The notes: generated from the letters alone by a model not told the origin. DNA of 64,000 nucleotides from Streptomyces sp. TLI_053 (GCF_900105395.1 NZ_LT629775.1:6599501-6663500), one strand, 5' to 3'. Positions 1 to 8,550 are shown, counted from the first letter of the stretch. A program made the numbers and translations.

Positions 1-361
1 AGCGCCGCTGCACCCCGGCCTCGCCGCCGTCCGCCCAGACCGCGTCGTCCCAGGCCCCGCACTCGTCCATCACCGAGGTGAGCCACAGCGCCAGGCAGTC
101 GACCAGCACCGGCGCCGGGTCGGCGGTGTCCGCCAGGACGGCCTCCAACTCGCAGGTCTCGGCGGTGCGCCAGCTCGCCGGGCGCCGGTCCCGGTGCAGG
201 GCGACCCGCTGCGCCCACTCCGCGTCGCCGTCCCGGGTGCCGCCGGTGGCCACGTACAGCACGTCGTCGTACCGGGCCAGCAGCTGTTCGGCCCGGGTCG
301 ACTTGCCGGACCGCGCGCCGCCGAGGAGCAGGGTGCGGGGGAGCGGTGCGTCTGGTGTCAT
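1..361 (-). CDS. cobU: Adenosylcobinamide kinase / adenosylcobinamide-phosphate guanylyltransferase, 5' part (truncated by window edge)
   Basis: The ATG is at 361 and the reading frame stays open to base 1, so only the first 120 residues are visible and the 3' end lies outside the window. The protein starts with a P-loop (LLLGGARSGKST, about residues 11-22) and later has VDCLALWLT, both typical of CobU/CobP enzymes. These phosphorylate adenosylcobinamide and then transfer GMP to it during assembly of the lower loop of B12. The upstream 100 bp is shared divergently with the small gene at 470, so promoters of both probably lie there. The family assignment is firm; activity is inferred. Confidence 0.9.
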   Translation of the reverse strand, partial: MTPDAPLPRTLLLGGARSGKSTRAEQLLARYDDVLYVATGGTRDGDAEWAQRVALHRDRRPASWRTAETCELEAVLADTADPAPVLVDCLALWLTSVMDECGAWDDAVWADGGEAGVQRR

Positions 362-469
362 GCACCCATCCTCGCGCACGGCGCATACCGAAGATCCGGC
401 CGGGCAACCTGAGGGCTTAGGGTGCGCAGCACAGAGCGCATCGCTGGTCGTCGGCGGGAGGAGCCGGGC

Positions 470-673
470 ATGGTCTGGACGTGGCGGTACGAGAAGGCGG
501 ACGGCACGGTGGTGGCCCCGGGCAGCGGGCAGGCGGAGGAGTTCGCCGGCCAGGGCGACGCGGAGACGTGGATCGGGGAGAACTGGAAGCAGCTGGCCGA
601 GGACGGGGTGGACCGCGCGGTCCTGCTGGACGACGACCGCGAGATCTACACGATGAGCCTGCACGAGGGCTGA
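470..673 (+). CDS. Small conserved hypothetical protein (67 aa)
   Basis: A 67-residue acidic protein beginning MVWTWRYEKADG. I chose the ATG at 470 because a strong Shine-Dalgarno (GGGAGGAG, 456-463) sits seven bases before it; an upstream in-frame ATG at 422 has no such site. There is no signal peptide, membrane segment or known motif. Many actinomycete genomes carry similar short W-rich proteins of unknown role. It stands alone between cobU (divergent) and a methyltransferase (convergent). Function unknown. Confidence 0.7.
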   Translation: MVWTWRYEKADGTVVAPGSGQAEEFAGQGDAETWIGENWKQLAEDGVDRAVLLDDDREIYTMSLHEG

Positions 674-717
674 TCCGGTCCGAAGGAGCGAGGGTCGCCC
701 GCCGGTGCGCGGGCGGC

Positions 718-742
718 CCCCGCCGGGCCCGCCCCGGCGGGG
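718..742. terminator. Bidirectional hairpin between convergent genes
   Basis: A 10-bp perfect GC stem (718-727 with 733-742) lies directly against the stop codon of the methyltransferase and 45 bp after the small gene. There is no U-run; in high-GC actinomycetes such hairpins commonly act as terminators without one. Confidence 0.5.
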
Positions 743-1657
743 CTACTTCATCCCGACGACGTGCAGCAGCGCGGCGACCTGCCGGTACGGGTCGGTGCGC
801 CCGGCGCGTTCCTCGGCCTCCAGCAGCTGGGCGAGCTGCCGGCCGTCCACGGGCGGCGCGTCGTCGGGGGTGCTCTCGGTGAGGACCCGGACGCCGTACC
901 AGTGCCGCAGCGGCACGGACACCTCGGAGAGGGTGACGGCGAGGTCGCCGATCCGGTCGGCACGGGCGGCCAGACCGAGCCGGTTGTAGTACCGGTCGCT
1001 GTCGAAGGCCTCCAGGGCGGCGCGCCAGTCGCCGGCGGCCGCGGGCCGCAGGGCGAGCGCGTCGCGGTTGCGGACCACCAGCGAGAGCAGCCCGCCCGGG
1101 GCGAGCAGCCGGGCCAGCGAGGCGATCATCGGATCGGGGTCCGGCAGGTACATCAGCACGCCGTGGCAGAGCACGACGTCGAAGCTGCGCGCCCCGAACC
1201 AGCGCCCGCACTGGTGCCCGTCGCCGATCAGCAGCTGGATCCGCTCGCGTACGGCGTCGGGCTCCCCGGCCAGCGTCTCCTGGGCGGCGCCGAGCGCGGC
1301 CGGGTCGGAGTCGATGCCGGTGACGTAGTGGCCGGCCCGGGCCAGCCGCAGCGCCTGGGTGCCCTGGCCGCAGCCGATGTCGAGCACGCGCTGGGCGGCC
1401 CGTCCGGTGAGCTGCTCGGCGAGCTGCCGGGCGACCATCTCCTGCCGGACGAGGTTGCGCAGGGTGCCGGAGCGTCCCGGAGCGGGGCCGGTGCCGCCGG
1501 CGAAGGAGCCGCTGCGCGAGGGCAGCCGCCGCTCGTGGCCGTGCCGCTCGTACCCGTCGCGCTCCTGCGCGATCCGGTCGTGGCCGCCGCCCCCCTGGCC
1601 GGGGAGCGCGTAGAGGCCGGGCCCGTCCCACAGGGGAGGGGCCCAGCCGGAGTCCAC
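743..1657 (-). CDS. Class I SAM-dependent methyltransferase
   Basis: Up to 304 aa. The SAM-binding motif I is clear (VLDIGCGQGTQALRLA, about residues 90-105), followed by an acidic loop (GIDSD) and the later LCHGVLMYLPDPD region typical of CmoM/SmtA-like enzymes. The first 60 residues are glycine- and arginine-rich and not conserved in the family, so the true start could be internal; 1657 is the longest ATG start. Substrate unknown: the family includes tRNA and small-molecule methyltransferases. It runs in the same direction as the DUF3043 gene 11 bp upstream and may share its transcript. Confidence 0.8.
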   Translation of the reverse strand: MDSGWAPPLWDGPGLYALPGQGGGGHDRIAQERDGYERHGHERRLPSRSGSFAGGTGPAPGRSGTLRNLVRQEMVARQLAEQLTGRAAQRVLDIGCGQGTQALRLARAGHYVTGIDSDPAALGAAQETLAGEPDAVRERIQLLIGDGHQCGRWFGARSFDVVLCHGVLMYLPDPDPMIASLARLLAPGGLLSLVVRNRDALALRPAAAGDWRAALEAFDSDRYYNRLGLAARADRIGDLAVTLSEVSVPLRHWYGVRVLTESTPDDAPPVDGRQLAQLLEAEERAGRTDPYRQVAALLHVVGMK

Positions 1658-1668
1658 CGGTTCGGCGG

Positions 1669-2268
1669 TCAGGGCTTCTCCCCGCGCCGCACCTGCGGCT
1701 TGGGCAGTCGCAGCCGGCGCATCTGCAGGATGCGCATCAGGCCGTACGCGACCGCGCCGCGGGTGTTCTGCCCGGCGAAGCGCTCGGCGAGCTGCTTGCG
1801 CAGGCCGAAGCCGAGCCGGACGAAGTCCAGGATCACCAGGACGAAGAAGAGCAGGAACAGCAGCGTGGAGAGCAGCTGCAGGGCCGGCACCTTGACGATG
1901 CTGAGCACCAGGATCAGCACGGCGGCGGGCAGGAAGAACTCGGCGAGCGACCAGCGGGCGTCCACGTAGTCGCGGGTGAACTTCCGCACCGGGCCCTTGT
2001 CACGGGCCGGCAGGTGGCGCTCGTCGCCGTCCATCAGCGCCTGGCGCTGCTTCTCGCGCTCGGAGCGCATCCGCTCGCGGGCCTGGCGGGAGGCCTCCTT
2101 GCGGTCCTTGGGCACAGTGACCCTGGTCCGGCGGTTGGTCTCGGCCTCACTGCGCTTGGGCGTGGGCCGTCCCTTCTTCGCCTGCGGGTCGCGGGTCTGC
2201 GTCTTGCCGTCCTGCTTCTCCAGCACGGTGGCGGAGGCGGCGGCATCATCTGAACGGCGTCGGAACAC
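1669..2268 (-). CDS. DUF3043 family membrane protein
   Basis: A 199-aa protein with a long, very basic and hydrophilic N-terminus (about residues 1-105, rich in K, R, E, Q), then two closely spaced hydrophobic segments (about 112-128 and 132-152) and a short basic tail. This is the architecture of the actinobacterial DUF3043 family, whose function is unknown. The charged N-terminal half should be cytosolic. It precedes the methyltransferase with only 11 bp between them and is divergent from pspA, so a link to envelope-stress functions is possible but only contextual. Confidence 0.85.
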   Translation of the reverse strand: MFRRRSDDAAASATVLEKQDGKTQTRDPQAKKGRPTPKRSEAETNRRTRVTVPKDRKEASRQARERMRSEREKQRQALMDGDERHLPARDKGPVRKFTRDYVDARWSLAEFFLPAAVLILVLSIVKVPALQLLSTLLFLLFFVLVILDFVRLGFGLRKQLAERFAGQNTRGAVAYGLMRILQMRRLRLPKPQVRRGEKP

Positions 2269-2601
2269 ACCACCAGCCTACGGGGTGCGGCGACGCTTCT
2301 CCGGGCCCCCCGGGAACCGAACGCGTATCGATCGCGTCCCGGACCGGCCGCGACGGCTCCCGGGGGGGACCGCGGGGGGACCGCGGGGGGAGCCACGGGG
2401 GGAGTCCCGTAGGGGATCACTCCGCTGACCGGCGGGTGGAATGAGGGCGGGATCCACCCCGCGGATGAGGCTTCCCGGGACCGACCTGTAGCAGGCTTGT
2501 TGCAGGCAGGTGCACTGCGGCGACGGGCTCGCTGCAACTACACTCGTCGTGTCTGGTAAGAGACTGATACCGCAGGCCGGAGAAGGGGGCACCCGAGGCC
2601 C
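2269..2601. promoter_or_regulatory. Intergenic region with G-tract repeat and pspA promoter
   Basis: A 333-bp divergent region without a supported gene. It holds a run of G-tract repeats (2370-2408) and, nearer pspA, a plausible -10 element TACACT (2539-2544) on the + strand. Around it, TTGCAGG (near 2500) and CTGCAA (near 2533) form half of an imperfect dyad. A Shine-Dalgarno-like GGAG/AAGG stretch precedes the pspA ATG. I see no known riboswitch here. Confidence 0.45.
2370..2408. repeat. Short G-tract tandem repeat
   Basis: About four imperfect copies of an 11-12 bp unit, CGGGGGGACCG or CGGGGGGAGYC, in direct tandem. It lies in the divergent DUF3043/pspA intergenic region. The G6-G7 tracts at regular spacing could form a G-quadruplex on the + strand; this is inference from the spacing only. 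Confidence 0.6.
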
Positions 2602-3405
2602 ATGAGCGACGGAATCATGAAGCGTATGGGGCTGATCTTCCGCTCCAAGGCGAACAAGGCCTTGGACCGGGCGGAGGATCCGCGTGAGACGCTCGATTAT
2701 TCGTACCAGAAGCAGCTCGAGCTGCTGCAGAAGGTGCGTCGTGGCGTCGCCGACGTGGCCACCTCGCGCAAGCGTCTGGAGCTCCAGCTGACCCAGCTGC
2801 AGCAGCAGTCGGCGAAGTACGAGGACCAGGGCCGCAAGGCGCTCTCGCTCGGCCGGGAGGACCTCGCCCGCGAGGCCCTCACCCGCAAGGCGAACATGCA
2901 GTCCCAGATCAACGACCTGGAGGTGCAGTACCAGCAGCTCCAGGCCGAGGAGGAGAAGCTCACGCTCGCCTCCCAGCGGCTGCAGGCCAAGGTCGACGCC
3001 TTCCGCACCAAGAAGGAGACGATCAAGGCCACCTACACCGCGGCGCAGGCGCAGACCCGGATCGCCGAGTCCTTCTCCGGTATCTCGGAGGAGATGGGCG
3101 ACGTCGGTCTGGCGATCCAGCGGGCCGAGGACAAGACCGCGCAGATGCAGGCCCGGGCCGGTGCGATCGACGAGCTGCTGGCCTCCGGCGCGCTCGACGA
3201 CGCCAGCGGTCTCGGCCGCAAGGACGACATCGAGGCCGAGCTGGAGCGGGTGGCCGGCGGTTCCGACGTCGAGCTGGAGCTGGCCCGGATGAAGGCCGAG
3301 CTGACCGGGGGCTCCCCGGCCGCCCCGCAGGCGATCGAGCAGGGTCGCCCGCAGGACGCCGCGCCGCAGCAGCAGGACGGCCCGCGGATCAACTACAACA
3401 AGTAG
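2602..3405 (+). CDS. pspA: PspA/IM30 family protein
   Basis: A 267-aa, almost entirely helical protein with long heptad-like coiled coil over about residues 25-190 and an amphipathic N-terminus (KRMGLIFRSKANKALD). This is the ESCRT-III-like PspA fold, which binds stressed cytoplasmic membrane and oligomerises into scaffolds. The C-terminal 60 residues are Gly/Ala/Gln-rich and variable. An internal ATG at 2617 (MKRMG) is an alternative start matching many homologues. The next gene, pspAA, follows after 75 bp and is a known actinobacterial companion. No PspBC or PspF is nearby, so regulation differs from enterobacteria. Confidence 0.93.
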   Translation: MSDGIMKRMGLIFRSKANKALDRAEDPRETLDYSYQKQLELLQKVRRGVADVATSRKRLELQLTQLQQQSAKYEDQGRKALSLGREDLAREALTRKANMQSQINDLEVQYQQLQAEEEKLTLASQRLQAKVDAFRTKKETIKATYTAAQAQTRIAESFSGISEEMGDVGLAIQRAEDKTAQMQARAGAIDELLASGALDDASGLGRKDDIEAELERVAGGSDVELELARMKAELTGGSPAAPQAIEQGRPQDAAPQQQDGPRINYNK

Positions 3406-3480
3406 TCGGAGCCGCAACCGACCTGAGCTCCGCCCCGGAGCACCTCCGGGACCATCCCCAGGAACAGGGAGACGCACGGC

Positions 3481-3774
3481 ATGATCATGCGGGTCATGGG
3501 TGAGGGGCAGTTCCAGGTGGGCGAGGCCCATCTGAACCGGCTCAACGAGCTCGACGACGAGCTGCTCACCGCACTGGAGTCGGGGGACGAGGAACACTTC
3601 CGCCGGGCGCTCGCCGAGCTGCTCGGCGCCGTGCGGGAGTTCGGCACCCCGCTGGCGGACGATTCGCTGGAGCCGTCCGACCTGATCCTGCCGGACTCCG
3701 AGGCCACCATCGAGGACGTCCGCGAGATGCTGCGGGCGGAGGGCGACGGCCTCATCCCGGGCATTCCCGAGTAG
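3481..3774 (+). CDS. pspAA: PspA-associated protein PspAA
   Basis: A 97-aa acidic protein (MIMRVMGEGQFQV...) matching the small PspA-associated PspAA family found after pspA in actinobacteria. It has a compact N-terminal beta-rich part (residues 1-20), a helical middle and an acidic C-terminus. ATG codons at 3481 and 3487 are both possible starts; CAGGGAG upstream serves either. It lies 75 bp after pspA with no terminator between, so it is probably co-transcribed; a strong hairpin follows. Role in the membrane-stress response is inferred from its partner. Confidence 0.88.
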   Translation: MIMRVMGEGQFQVGEAHLNRLNELDDELLTALESGDEEHFRRALAELLGAVREFGTPLADDSLEPSDLILPDSEATIEDVREMLRAEGDGLIPGIPE

Positions 3775-3797
3775 CCGCCGTCTCGCGCCAGACACGG

Positions 3798-3831
3798 GGG
3801 CGGGCCCCCTCCGCACGGAGGGGGCCCGCCC
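3798..3831. terminator. Strong hairpin terminator between pspAA and nadA
   Basis: Perfect 15-bp stem (3798-3812 with 3817-3831) with a GCAC loop, followed on the + strand by CTTTG. It separates convergent pspAA and nadA and can serve both directions. Confidence 0.85.
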
Positions 3832-3907
3832 TTTGTCGCTGCCCGGACCGCTCACTGCCCGGACCGTTCGCTGTCCGGACCGGATCGCTCGCGGACCGGG
3901 CGAATCG

Positions 3908-5092
3908 TTACGGCAGGGCCAGCATCCGGTCCAGCGCCGCCTTGGCGTACTTCTCGGTCTCCGGGTCGACCTTGATCACGTTCGGCACCCGGCCCTCGAC
4001 CAGCGACTCCAGCGCCCACACCAGGTGCGGGAGGTCGATCCGGTTCATGGTGGAGCAGAAGCAGACCGCCCGGTCGAGGAAGACGACCTCCTTGTCCGGG
4101 TGCGCCTTGGCGAGCCGGCGGACGAGGTTGAGCTCGGTGCCGATGGCCCACTTGGAACCGGGCTCGGCGGCGTCCAGCGCCTTGATGATGTACTCGGTCG
4201 AGCCGACCATGTCGGCGGCCGCGACGACCTCGTGCCGGCACTCGGGGTGCACCAGGACGTTGACGCCGGGGACCCGCTCGCGCACGTCGTTCACCGAGTC
4301 CAGGGTGAACCGGCCGTGCACCGAGCAGTGGCCGCGCCAGAGGATCATCTTCGCGTCCCGCAGCTGCTCGACGGTCAGGCCGCCGTTCGGCTTGTGCGGG
4401 TTGTAGACGACGCAGTCGTCCAGCGAGAAGCCCATGTCCCGCACCGCGGTGTTGCGGCCCAGGTGCTGGTCGGGCAGGAACAGGACCTTCTGGCCCTGCT
4501 CGTACGCCCACTCCAGCGCCCGCCGGGCGTTGGAGGAGGTGCAGATGGTGCCGCCGTGCCGGCCGGTGAAGGCCTTGATGTCGGCGGAGGAGTTCATGTA
4601 CGAGACCGGGACGGTCACGTCGGCTATCCCGGCGTCGGTCAGCACGTCCCAGCACTCGGCGACCTGCTCGGCGGTGGCCATGTCGGCCATCGAACAGCCC
4701 GCGGCGAGGTCCGGCAGGACGACCTGCTGGGCGTCGCCGGTGAGGATGTCGGCCGACTCGGCCATGAAGTGCACACCGCAGAAGACGATGTACTCGGCCT
4801 CCGGGCGGGCCGCGGCGTCCCGGGCGAGCTTGAAGGAGTCGCCGGTGACGTCGGCGAACTCGATCACCTCGTCGCGCTGGTAGTGGTGGCCCAGGATGAA
4901 GACGCGGTCGCCGAGCGCGGCCTTGGCGGCGCGGGCGCGCTCGACCAGGTCCGGGTCGGAGGCCGGGGGGAGGTCGCCGGGGCACTCGACGCCGCGCTCG
5001 CTGTTCGGGTCGGCCTGGCGGCCGAGCAGCAGCAGAGCGAGCGGCGTCGGGGTGGGGTCGACGCCGTAGGTCTCGGTGATGGTGGTGGTCAC
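3908..5092 (-). CDS. nadA: Quinolinate synthase
   Basis: A 394-aa NadA, condensing iminoaspartate with dihydroxyacetone phosphate to quinolinate for de novo NAD synthesis. The fold-defining FILGHHYQRDEV motif, the cysteine in VFCGVHFMAES (about C105), the PECRHEV cysteine and the CFCSTMNR segment are present; three of these cysteines hold the [4Fe-4S] cluster in the family. I prefer the GTG at 5092 (VTTTITE), preceded by GAAGGG at good distance, over the ATG at 5122. nadB and nadC are not adjacent, so nadA is solitary here. A dyad overlaps its promoter region. Confidence 0.95.
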   Translation of the reverse strand: MTTTITETYGVDPTPTPLALLLLGRQADPNSERGVECPGDLPPASDPDLVERARAAKAALGDRVFILGHHYQRDEVIEFADVTGDSFKLARDAAARPEAEYIVFCGVHFMAESADILTGDAQQVVLPDLAAGCSMADMATAEQVAECWDVLTDAGIADVTVPVSYMNSSADIKAFTGRHGGTICTSSNARRALEWAYEQGQKVLFLPDQHLGRNTAVRDMGFSLDDCVVYNPHKPNGGLTVEQLRDAKMILWRGHCSVHGRFTLDSVNDVRERVPGVNVLVHPECRHEVVAAADMVGSTEYIIKALDAAEPGSKWAIGTELNLVRRLAKAHPDKEVVFLDRAVCFCSTMNRIDLPHLVWALESLVEGRVPNVIKVDPETEKYAKAALDRMLALP

Positions 5093-5144
5093 GGGCGGGT
5101 GCCCTTCTGTGCGGCCGATCAAGCGGTGCAGCCTTTTCGTCTAA

Positions 5145-5177
5145 CTGACGCAATCTATGATAACCGGTTAGCGTCAG
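5145..5177 (-). promoter_or_regulatory. Candidate operator/promoter of nadA
   Basis: A perfect 7-bp inverted repeat (CTGACGC at 5145-5151, GCGTCAG at 5171-5177) encloses a second perfect 10-bp palindrome TAACCGGTTA (5161-5170). Read on the - strand the enclosed stretch has TATCAT and CATAGATT, the only AT-rich promoter-like bases upstream of nadA. The layout suggests a repressor site over the -10 region. NAD-responsive regulators (NrtR type) are known in actinobacteria, but I cannot match this to a specific motif. Confidence 0.5.
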
Positions 5178-5293
5178 AGTGACGATGGCCATCCTGTCGA
5201 TGTGACGAGAACCGCTCGCCGGTTCGGAGCCTTCCCGGGCCCGCCCGGCGTGGCCGGAACCGGATTCAGGTCCGGCCGGGTTTCGCTGGTGGC

Positions 5294-6217
5294 ATGAAGG
5301 CAATCGCGATCCACCACTACGGCGGCCCCGAGGCCGTCGAGTACACCGACCTCCCCGACCCGAAGGTCGGCCCGGACTCGGTACTGGTGCAGGTCAGGGC
5401 GGCCGGGGTGAACCCGGTCGACTGGAAGGTGCGGGACGGGCTGCTGGACGGCCTGCTCGACGCGCACTTCCCGCTGGTGATGGGCTGGGACGCGGCGGGC
5501 GTGGTCCGGGCCGTCGGCGGCGGCGTCACCGAGTTCGCGCCCGGCGACGAGGTCTACGGCTATGTGCGCAAGGACACGGTCGAGCACGGCACCTATGCCG
5601 AGCTGGTGGCCGCTCCGGTCCGCACCCTGGCCCGCAAGCCGGCCGCGCTGGACTGGGCGCAGGCCGGCGGACTGCCGCTGGCCGGGCTCACCGCCCTCCA
5701 GTCGCTGCGGGCGGTGGGGGTCGGCCCCGGTGACACCGTCCTGGTGCACGCCGCCGCCGGCGGGGTCGGCCACCTGGCCGTGCAGATCGCCCGCGCCCTG
5801 GGGGCCCGGGTGATCGGCACCGCCGGCGAACGCAACCACGACTATCTGCGCGAGCTCGGCGCCGAGCCGGTCCGGTACGGCGAGGGACTGGCGGAGCGGG
5901 TCCGGGCGCTGGCCCCGGAGGGGGTGGACGCGGCCCTGGACCTGGTCGGCGGGGACGCCGTCGAGGTCTCGGCCGGACTCGTCGCCGACCCGGCGCGGAT
6001 CGCCTCGATCGCCGACTTCGGGGTCAAGGCCCGCGGCGGCCGGTACGTCTGGGTCCGCCCGGACGCCGCCGGGCTCGCCGAGCTGGCCGCGCTCGCCGAC
6101 GAGGGACGGCTGACCGTGACCGTCGCCTCCACCTTCCCGCTCGCCCAGGCCGCCTCCGCCCAGGCGCTGAGTGCCGAGGGCCGCACCCGGGGCAAGATCG
6201 TCCTGCTCACCGGCTGA
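5294..6217 (+). CDS. NADP-dependent oxidoreductase, MDR/quinone reductase type
   Basis: A 307-aa medium-chain dehydrogenase/reductase. The GroES-like N-terminal domain (residues 1-120) has GVNPVDWKVRDG, and the Rossmann domain shows AAAGGVGHLAVQIARALGA (about residues 152-170), the nucleotide-binding glycine motif. No catalytic zinc ligands are evident, so it belongs with zinc-independent quinone/enone reductases. It stands alone, divergent from nadA and followed by an Lrp/AsnC gene in the same direction. Substrate unknown. Confidence 0.85.
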   Translation: MKAIAIHHYGGPEAVEYTDLPDPKVGPDSVLVQVRAAGVNPVDWKVRDGLLDGLLDAHFPLVMGWDAAGVVRAVGGGVTEFAPGDEVYGYVRKDTVEHGTYAELVAAPVRTLARKPAALDWAQAGGLPLAGLTALQSLRAVGVGPGDTVLVHAAAGGVGHLAVQIARALGARVIGTAGERNHDYLRELGAEPVRYGEGLAERVRALAPEGVDAALDLVGGDAVEVSAGLVADPARIASIADFGVKARGGRYVWVRPDAAGLAELAALADEGRLTVTVASTFPLAQAASAQALSAEGRTRGKIVLLTG

Positions 6218-6389
6218 GCGCCGTCCGGCCGACCGGCGGACGTCCTCCCGTTGTCATCCGCCAGCGGTGAACTCGCTCCTGACATCCGCCAGAATGGAGC
6301 CGAACCGTTTCGGCGGGCCGCCGCCGTCCCCCGGCGGGCGAGGGCCCGCCCCGATCCCGACGCCGCACGACCCGTGGAGCCCCGCACCG

Positions 6390-6854
6390 ATGAGCAGCAG
6401 CCCAGCGAACGAGACGGCCGGGGCCTCCCTGGACGAGACCGACCGCCTCCTGCTCGCCCGGCTGGCAGGGGACGGCCGGGCCTCGTACGCCGAGATCGGG
6501 CTCCAGGTCAACCTCTCCGCCACCGCCGTCCGCCGCCGGATCGACCGGCTGCGGGCGCGCGGGGTGGTCCGCGGCTTCACCGTGGTGCTCGACCCCTCGG
6601 TGCTCGGCTGGCAGACCGAGGCCTTCGTCGAGGTCTACTGCCGCGAGCGGACCGCCCCCGAGGAGATCCTCGCCAGCCTGCGGCAGTTCCCCGAGGTGGT
6701 CGCCGCCTGGACGGTCACCGGCGATCCGGACGCGCTGGTCCACCTGCGGGCCGCCGACATGCGCCACCTGGAGGCGGTCATCGAGCGGATCCGCCGTGAG
6801 CCCGGCGTCCAGCGCAGCCGCTCCTCGGTGGTCCTCTCCCAGCTGATCGGCTAG
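6390..6854 (+). CDS. Lrp/AsnC family transcriptional regulator
   Basis: A 154-aa protein from the ATG at 6390 (MSSSPANETAG); an upstream ATG at 6294 would add 32 proline-rich residues. Residues 13-60 form the AsnC winged-helix (LDETDRLLLARLAGDGRASY, SATAVRRRIDRLRARGVVRGF) and residues 75-150 the RAM ligand-binding domain (VTGDPDALVHLRAADMRHLE). Such proteins sense amino acids or related metabolites. It lies just upstream of a PLP decarboxylase gene, a plausible target, but no binding site was identified. Confidence 0.88.
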   Translation: MSSSPANETAGASLDETDRLLLARLAGDGRASYAEIGLQVNLSATAVRRRIDRLRARGVVRGFTVVLDPSVLGWQTEAFVEVYCRERTAPEEILASLRQFPEVVAAWTVTGDPDALVHLRAADMRHLEAVIERIRREPGVQRSRSSVVLSQLIG

Positions 6855-6908
6855 CGCGCGACCGCGGCGCACGCCCTGCGGGAACCTCCCCGTTCGGCCC
6901 ATTTCGCC

Positions 6909-6933
6909 CCCCGCGCAGGAATCCTGCGCGGGG
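6909..6933. terminator. Hairpin after the Lrp/AsnC gene
   Basis: Perfect 12-bp inverted repeat CCCCGCGCAGGA / TCCTGCGCGGGG with a single-base centre. Sits 55 bp after the regulator's stop and 155 bp before the decarboxylase start, so it probably separates the two transcripts. Confidence 0.6.
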
Positions 6934-7087
6934 CCCGCCGAAGACGCCCGAAAGCTGCCCGACCGGCCGCGTTCCGACGCGCGGGGAGGGCCCGCCGCTG
7001 CCTACGCTGATCATGTCCGGCCGTGCGGTGCCAACCCCCCCCGTTCCACCGGACCCTCCCCGACCCCCACAGCCGAGAGGGACACCC

Positions 7088-8455
7088 GTGTCCGCAGCCC
7101 CCGACCGCATGCACCGGCCCGACAGCGACCTGGTCGACCTGGTTTTCGACTACATGCGCGAGCGGCTGCAGTACGACCCCGTCCCGCTCGACCACCCCGG
7201 TGACGGCGAGCACCTGCGCGCCCAGCTGTCCGGCCTGCTCAACCAGGACGGCAACGACCCGGCCGACGTGCTCAAGCTCTACGACCACGAGCTCTCCCGC
7301 GCGGTGATCTCCGCCGACAGCCCGCGCTACCTGTCCTTCATCCCGTGCGCCCCCACCAAGGCCGCGCTGCTCTTCGACATGGTGGTCTCCTGCGCCTCGC
7401 TCCAGGGCATCTCCTGGCTGGAGGCGGCCGGCGCGATCGCCGCCGAGAACCAGGTGCTGCGCCTGATAGCCGACCGCGCGGGCATGCCGGACTCGGCCGG
7501 CGGCACCTTCGTCTCCGGCGGTTCGGCCGGCAACCTCTCCGCCCTGGTCGTCGCCCGGGACACCGCCCGCCGCCGGCTGAACGTCGGGCCGGAGGCCCGG
7601 CTGCGGATCGCGGTCGCCGACCAGGTGCACTCCTCGGTGAAGAACACCTTCAACATCATCGGCGTCGAGGCGTTCAAGGTCCCGACCGTCGACCGCCGGT
7701 TCACCGGCGAGGCGCTGCGCGCCGCCCTGGCCGCCGACCCGAACCCGGAGACGGTGATCGCCGTCGTCGGCACCGGCGGCACCACCAACGAGGGCATCGT
7801 CGACGACCTCCAGGGCCTGTCCGAGGTCGCCCGCGAGCGCGGGCTGTGGTTCCACGTCGACGGCGCCTACGGCGGCGCGGGCCTGTTCGCCCCCTCCGTC
7901 CGCGAGCGCTACAACGGCATCGAGCACGCCGACTCCTTCGTCGTCGACCCGCACAAGTGGCTGTTCGCGCCGTTCGACTGCGCCGCGCTGATCTACCGCA
8001 ACCCGCAGCTCGCCCGTGCCGTGCACACCCAGGACGCCTCCTACCTGGACGTGCTGCACACCGAGGGCGACGAGTGGAACCCCACCGACTACGCCTACCA
8101 CCTGACCCGGCGCGCCCGCGGTCTGCCGCTGTGGTTCTCGCTGGCCGTGCACGGCGTCCAGGCGTACACCGACGCCATCGAGGCCGGCCTGACGCTGGCC
8201 CGGGAGACCGCGCAGCTGATCCGCGACAGCGAGCACCTGGAGCTGCTGTTCGACCCGCAGCTGTCCGCGGTCTGCTTCAAGCGCAACGGCTGGACCAACG
8301 ACGACTACTACCGCTGGTCGCAGCAGCTCCTCGCGGACCAGATCGGCTTCGTCACCCCGACCGGCTGGGACGGCGAGACGGTCGCCCGCTTCGCCTTCCT
8401 GCACCCGGGCACCACCATGGAGATGGTCAAGGAGATCCTCGACACCATGGAGTGA
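7088..8455 (+). CDS. Pyridoxal-phosphate-dependent decarboxylase (group II)
   Basis: A 455-aa enzyme from the GTG at 7088, which has GAGAGG upstream; the longer ORF start would add a proline-rich leader. The PLP lysine motif is VDPHKWLFAPFDC, and HVDGAYGGAG and FVSGGSAGNLSALV are the cofactor-phosphate and ring-binding segments. This is the aromatic-amino-acid / diaminobutyrate decarboxylase family, fold type I. The substrate cannot be deduced. An Lrp/AsnC regulator lies immediately upstream, consistent with control by an amino acid. A GC hairpin follows the stop. Confidence 0.88.
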   Translation: MSAAPDRMHRPDSDLVDLVFDYMRERLQYDPVPLDHPGDGEHLRAQLSGLLNQDGNDPADVLKLYDHELSRAVISADSPRYLSFIPCAPTKAALLFDMVVSCASLQGISWLEAAGAIAAENQVLRLIADRAGMPDSAGGTFVSGGSAGNLSALVVARDTARRRLNVGPEARLRIAVADQVHSSVKNTFNIIGVEAFKVPTVDRRFTGEALRAALAADPNPETVIAVVGTGGTTNEGIVDDLQGLSEVARERGLWFHVDGAYGGAGLFAPSVRERYNGIEHADSFVVDPHKWLFAPFDCAALIYRNPQLARAVHTQDASYLDVLHTEGDEWNPTDYAYHLTRRARGLPLWFSLAVHGVQAYTDAIEAGLTLARETAQLIRDSEHLELLFDPQLSAVCFKRNGWTNDDYYRWSQQLLADQIGFVTPTGWDGETVARFAFLHPGTTMEMVKEILDTME

Positions 8456-8486
8456 CACCCGCGGCGCACCCGCCCCGAAGCGCACC

Positions 8487-8518
8487 GACCCCCGCCCGGC
8501 CCCGGCCCGGCGGGGGTC
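8487..8518. terminator. Terminator after PLP decarboxylase
   Basis: Perfect 10-bp stem GACCCCCGCC / GGCGGGGGTC (8487-8496 with 8509-8518). It lies between the decarboxylase (+) and the GNAT gene (-), which are convergent. Confidence 0.65.
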
Positions 8519-8550
8519 GCGCGCGTCCGGCGTGATCCGGAGGAGCGCCC

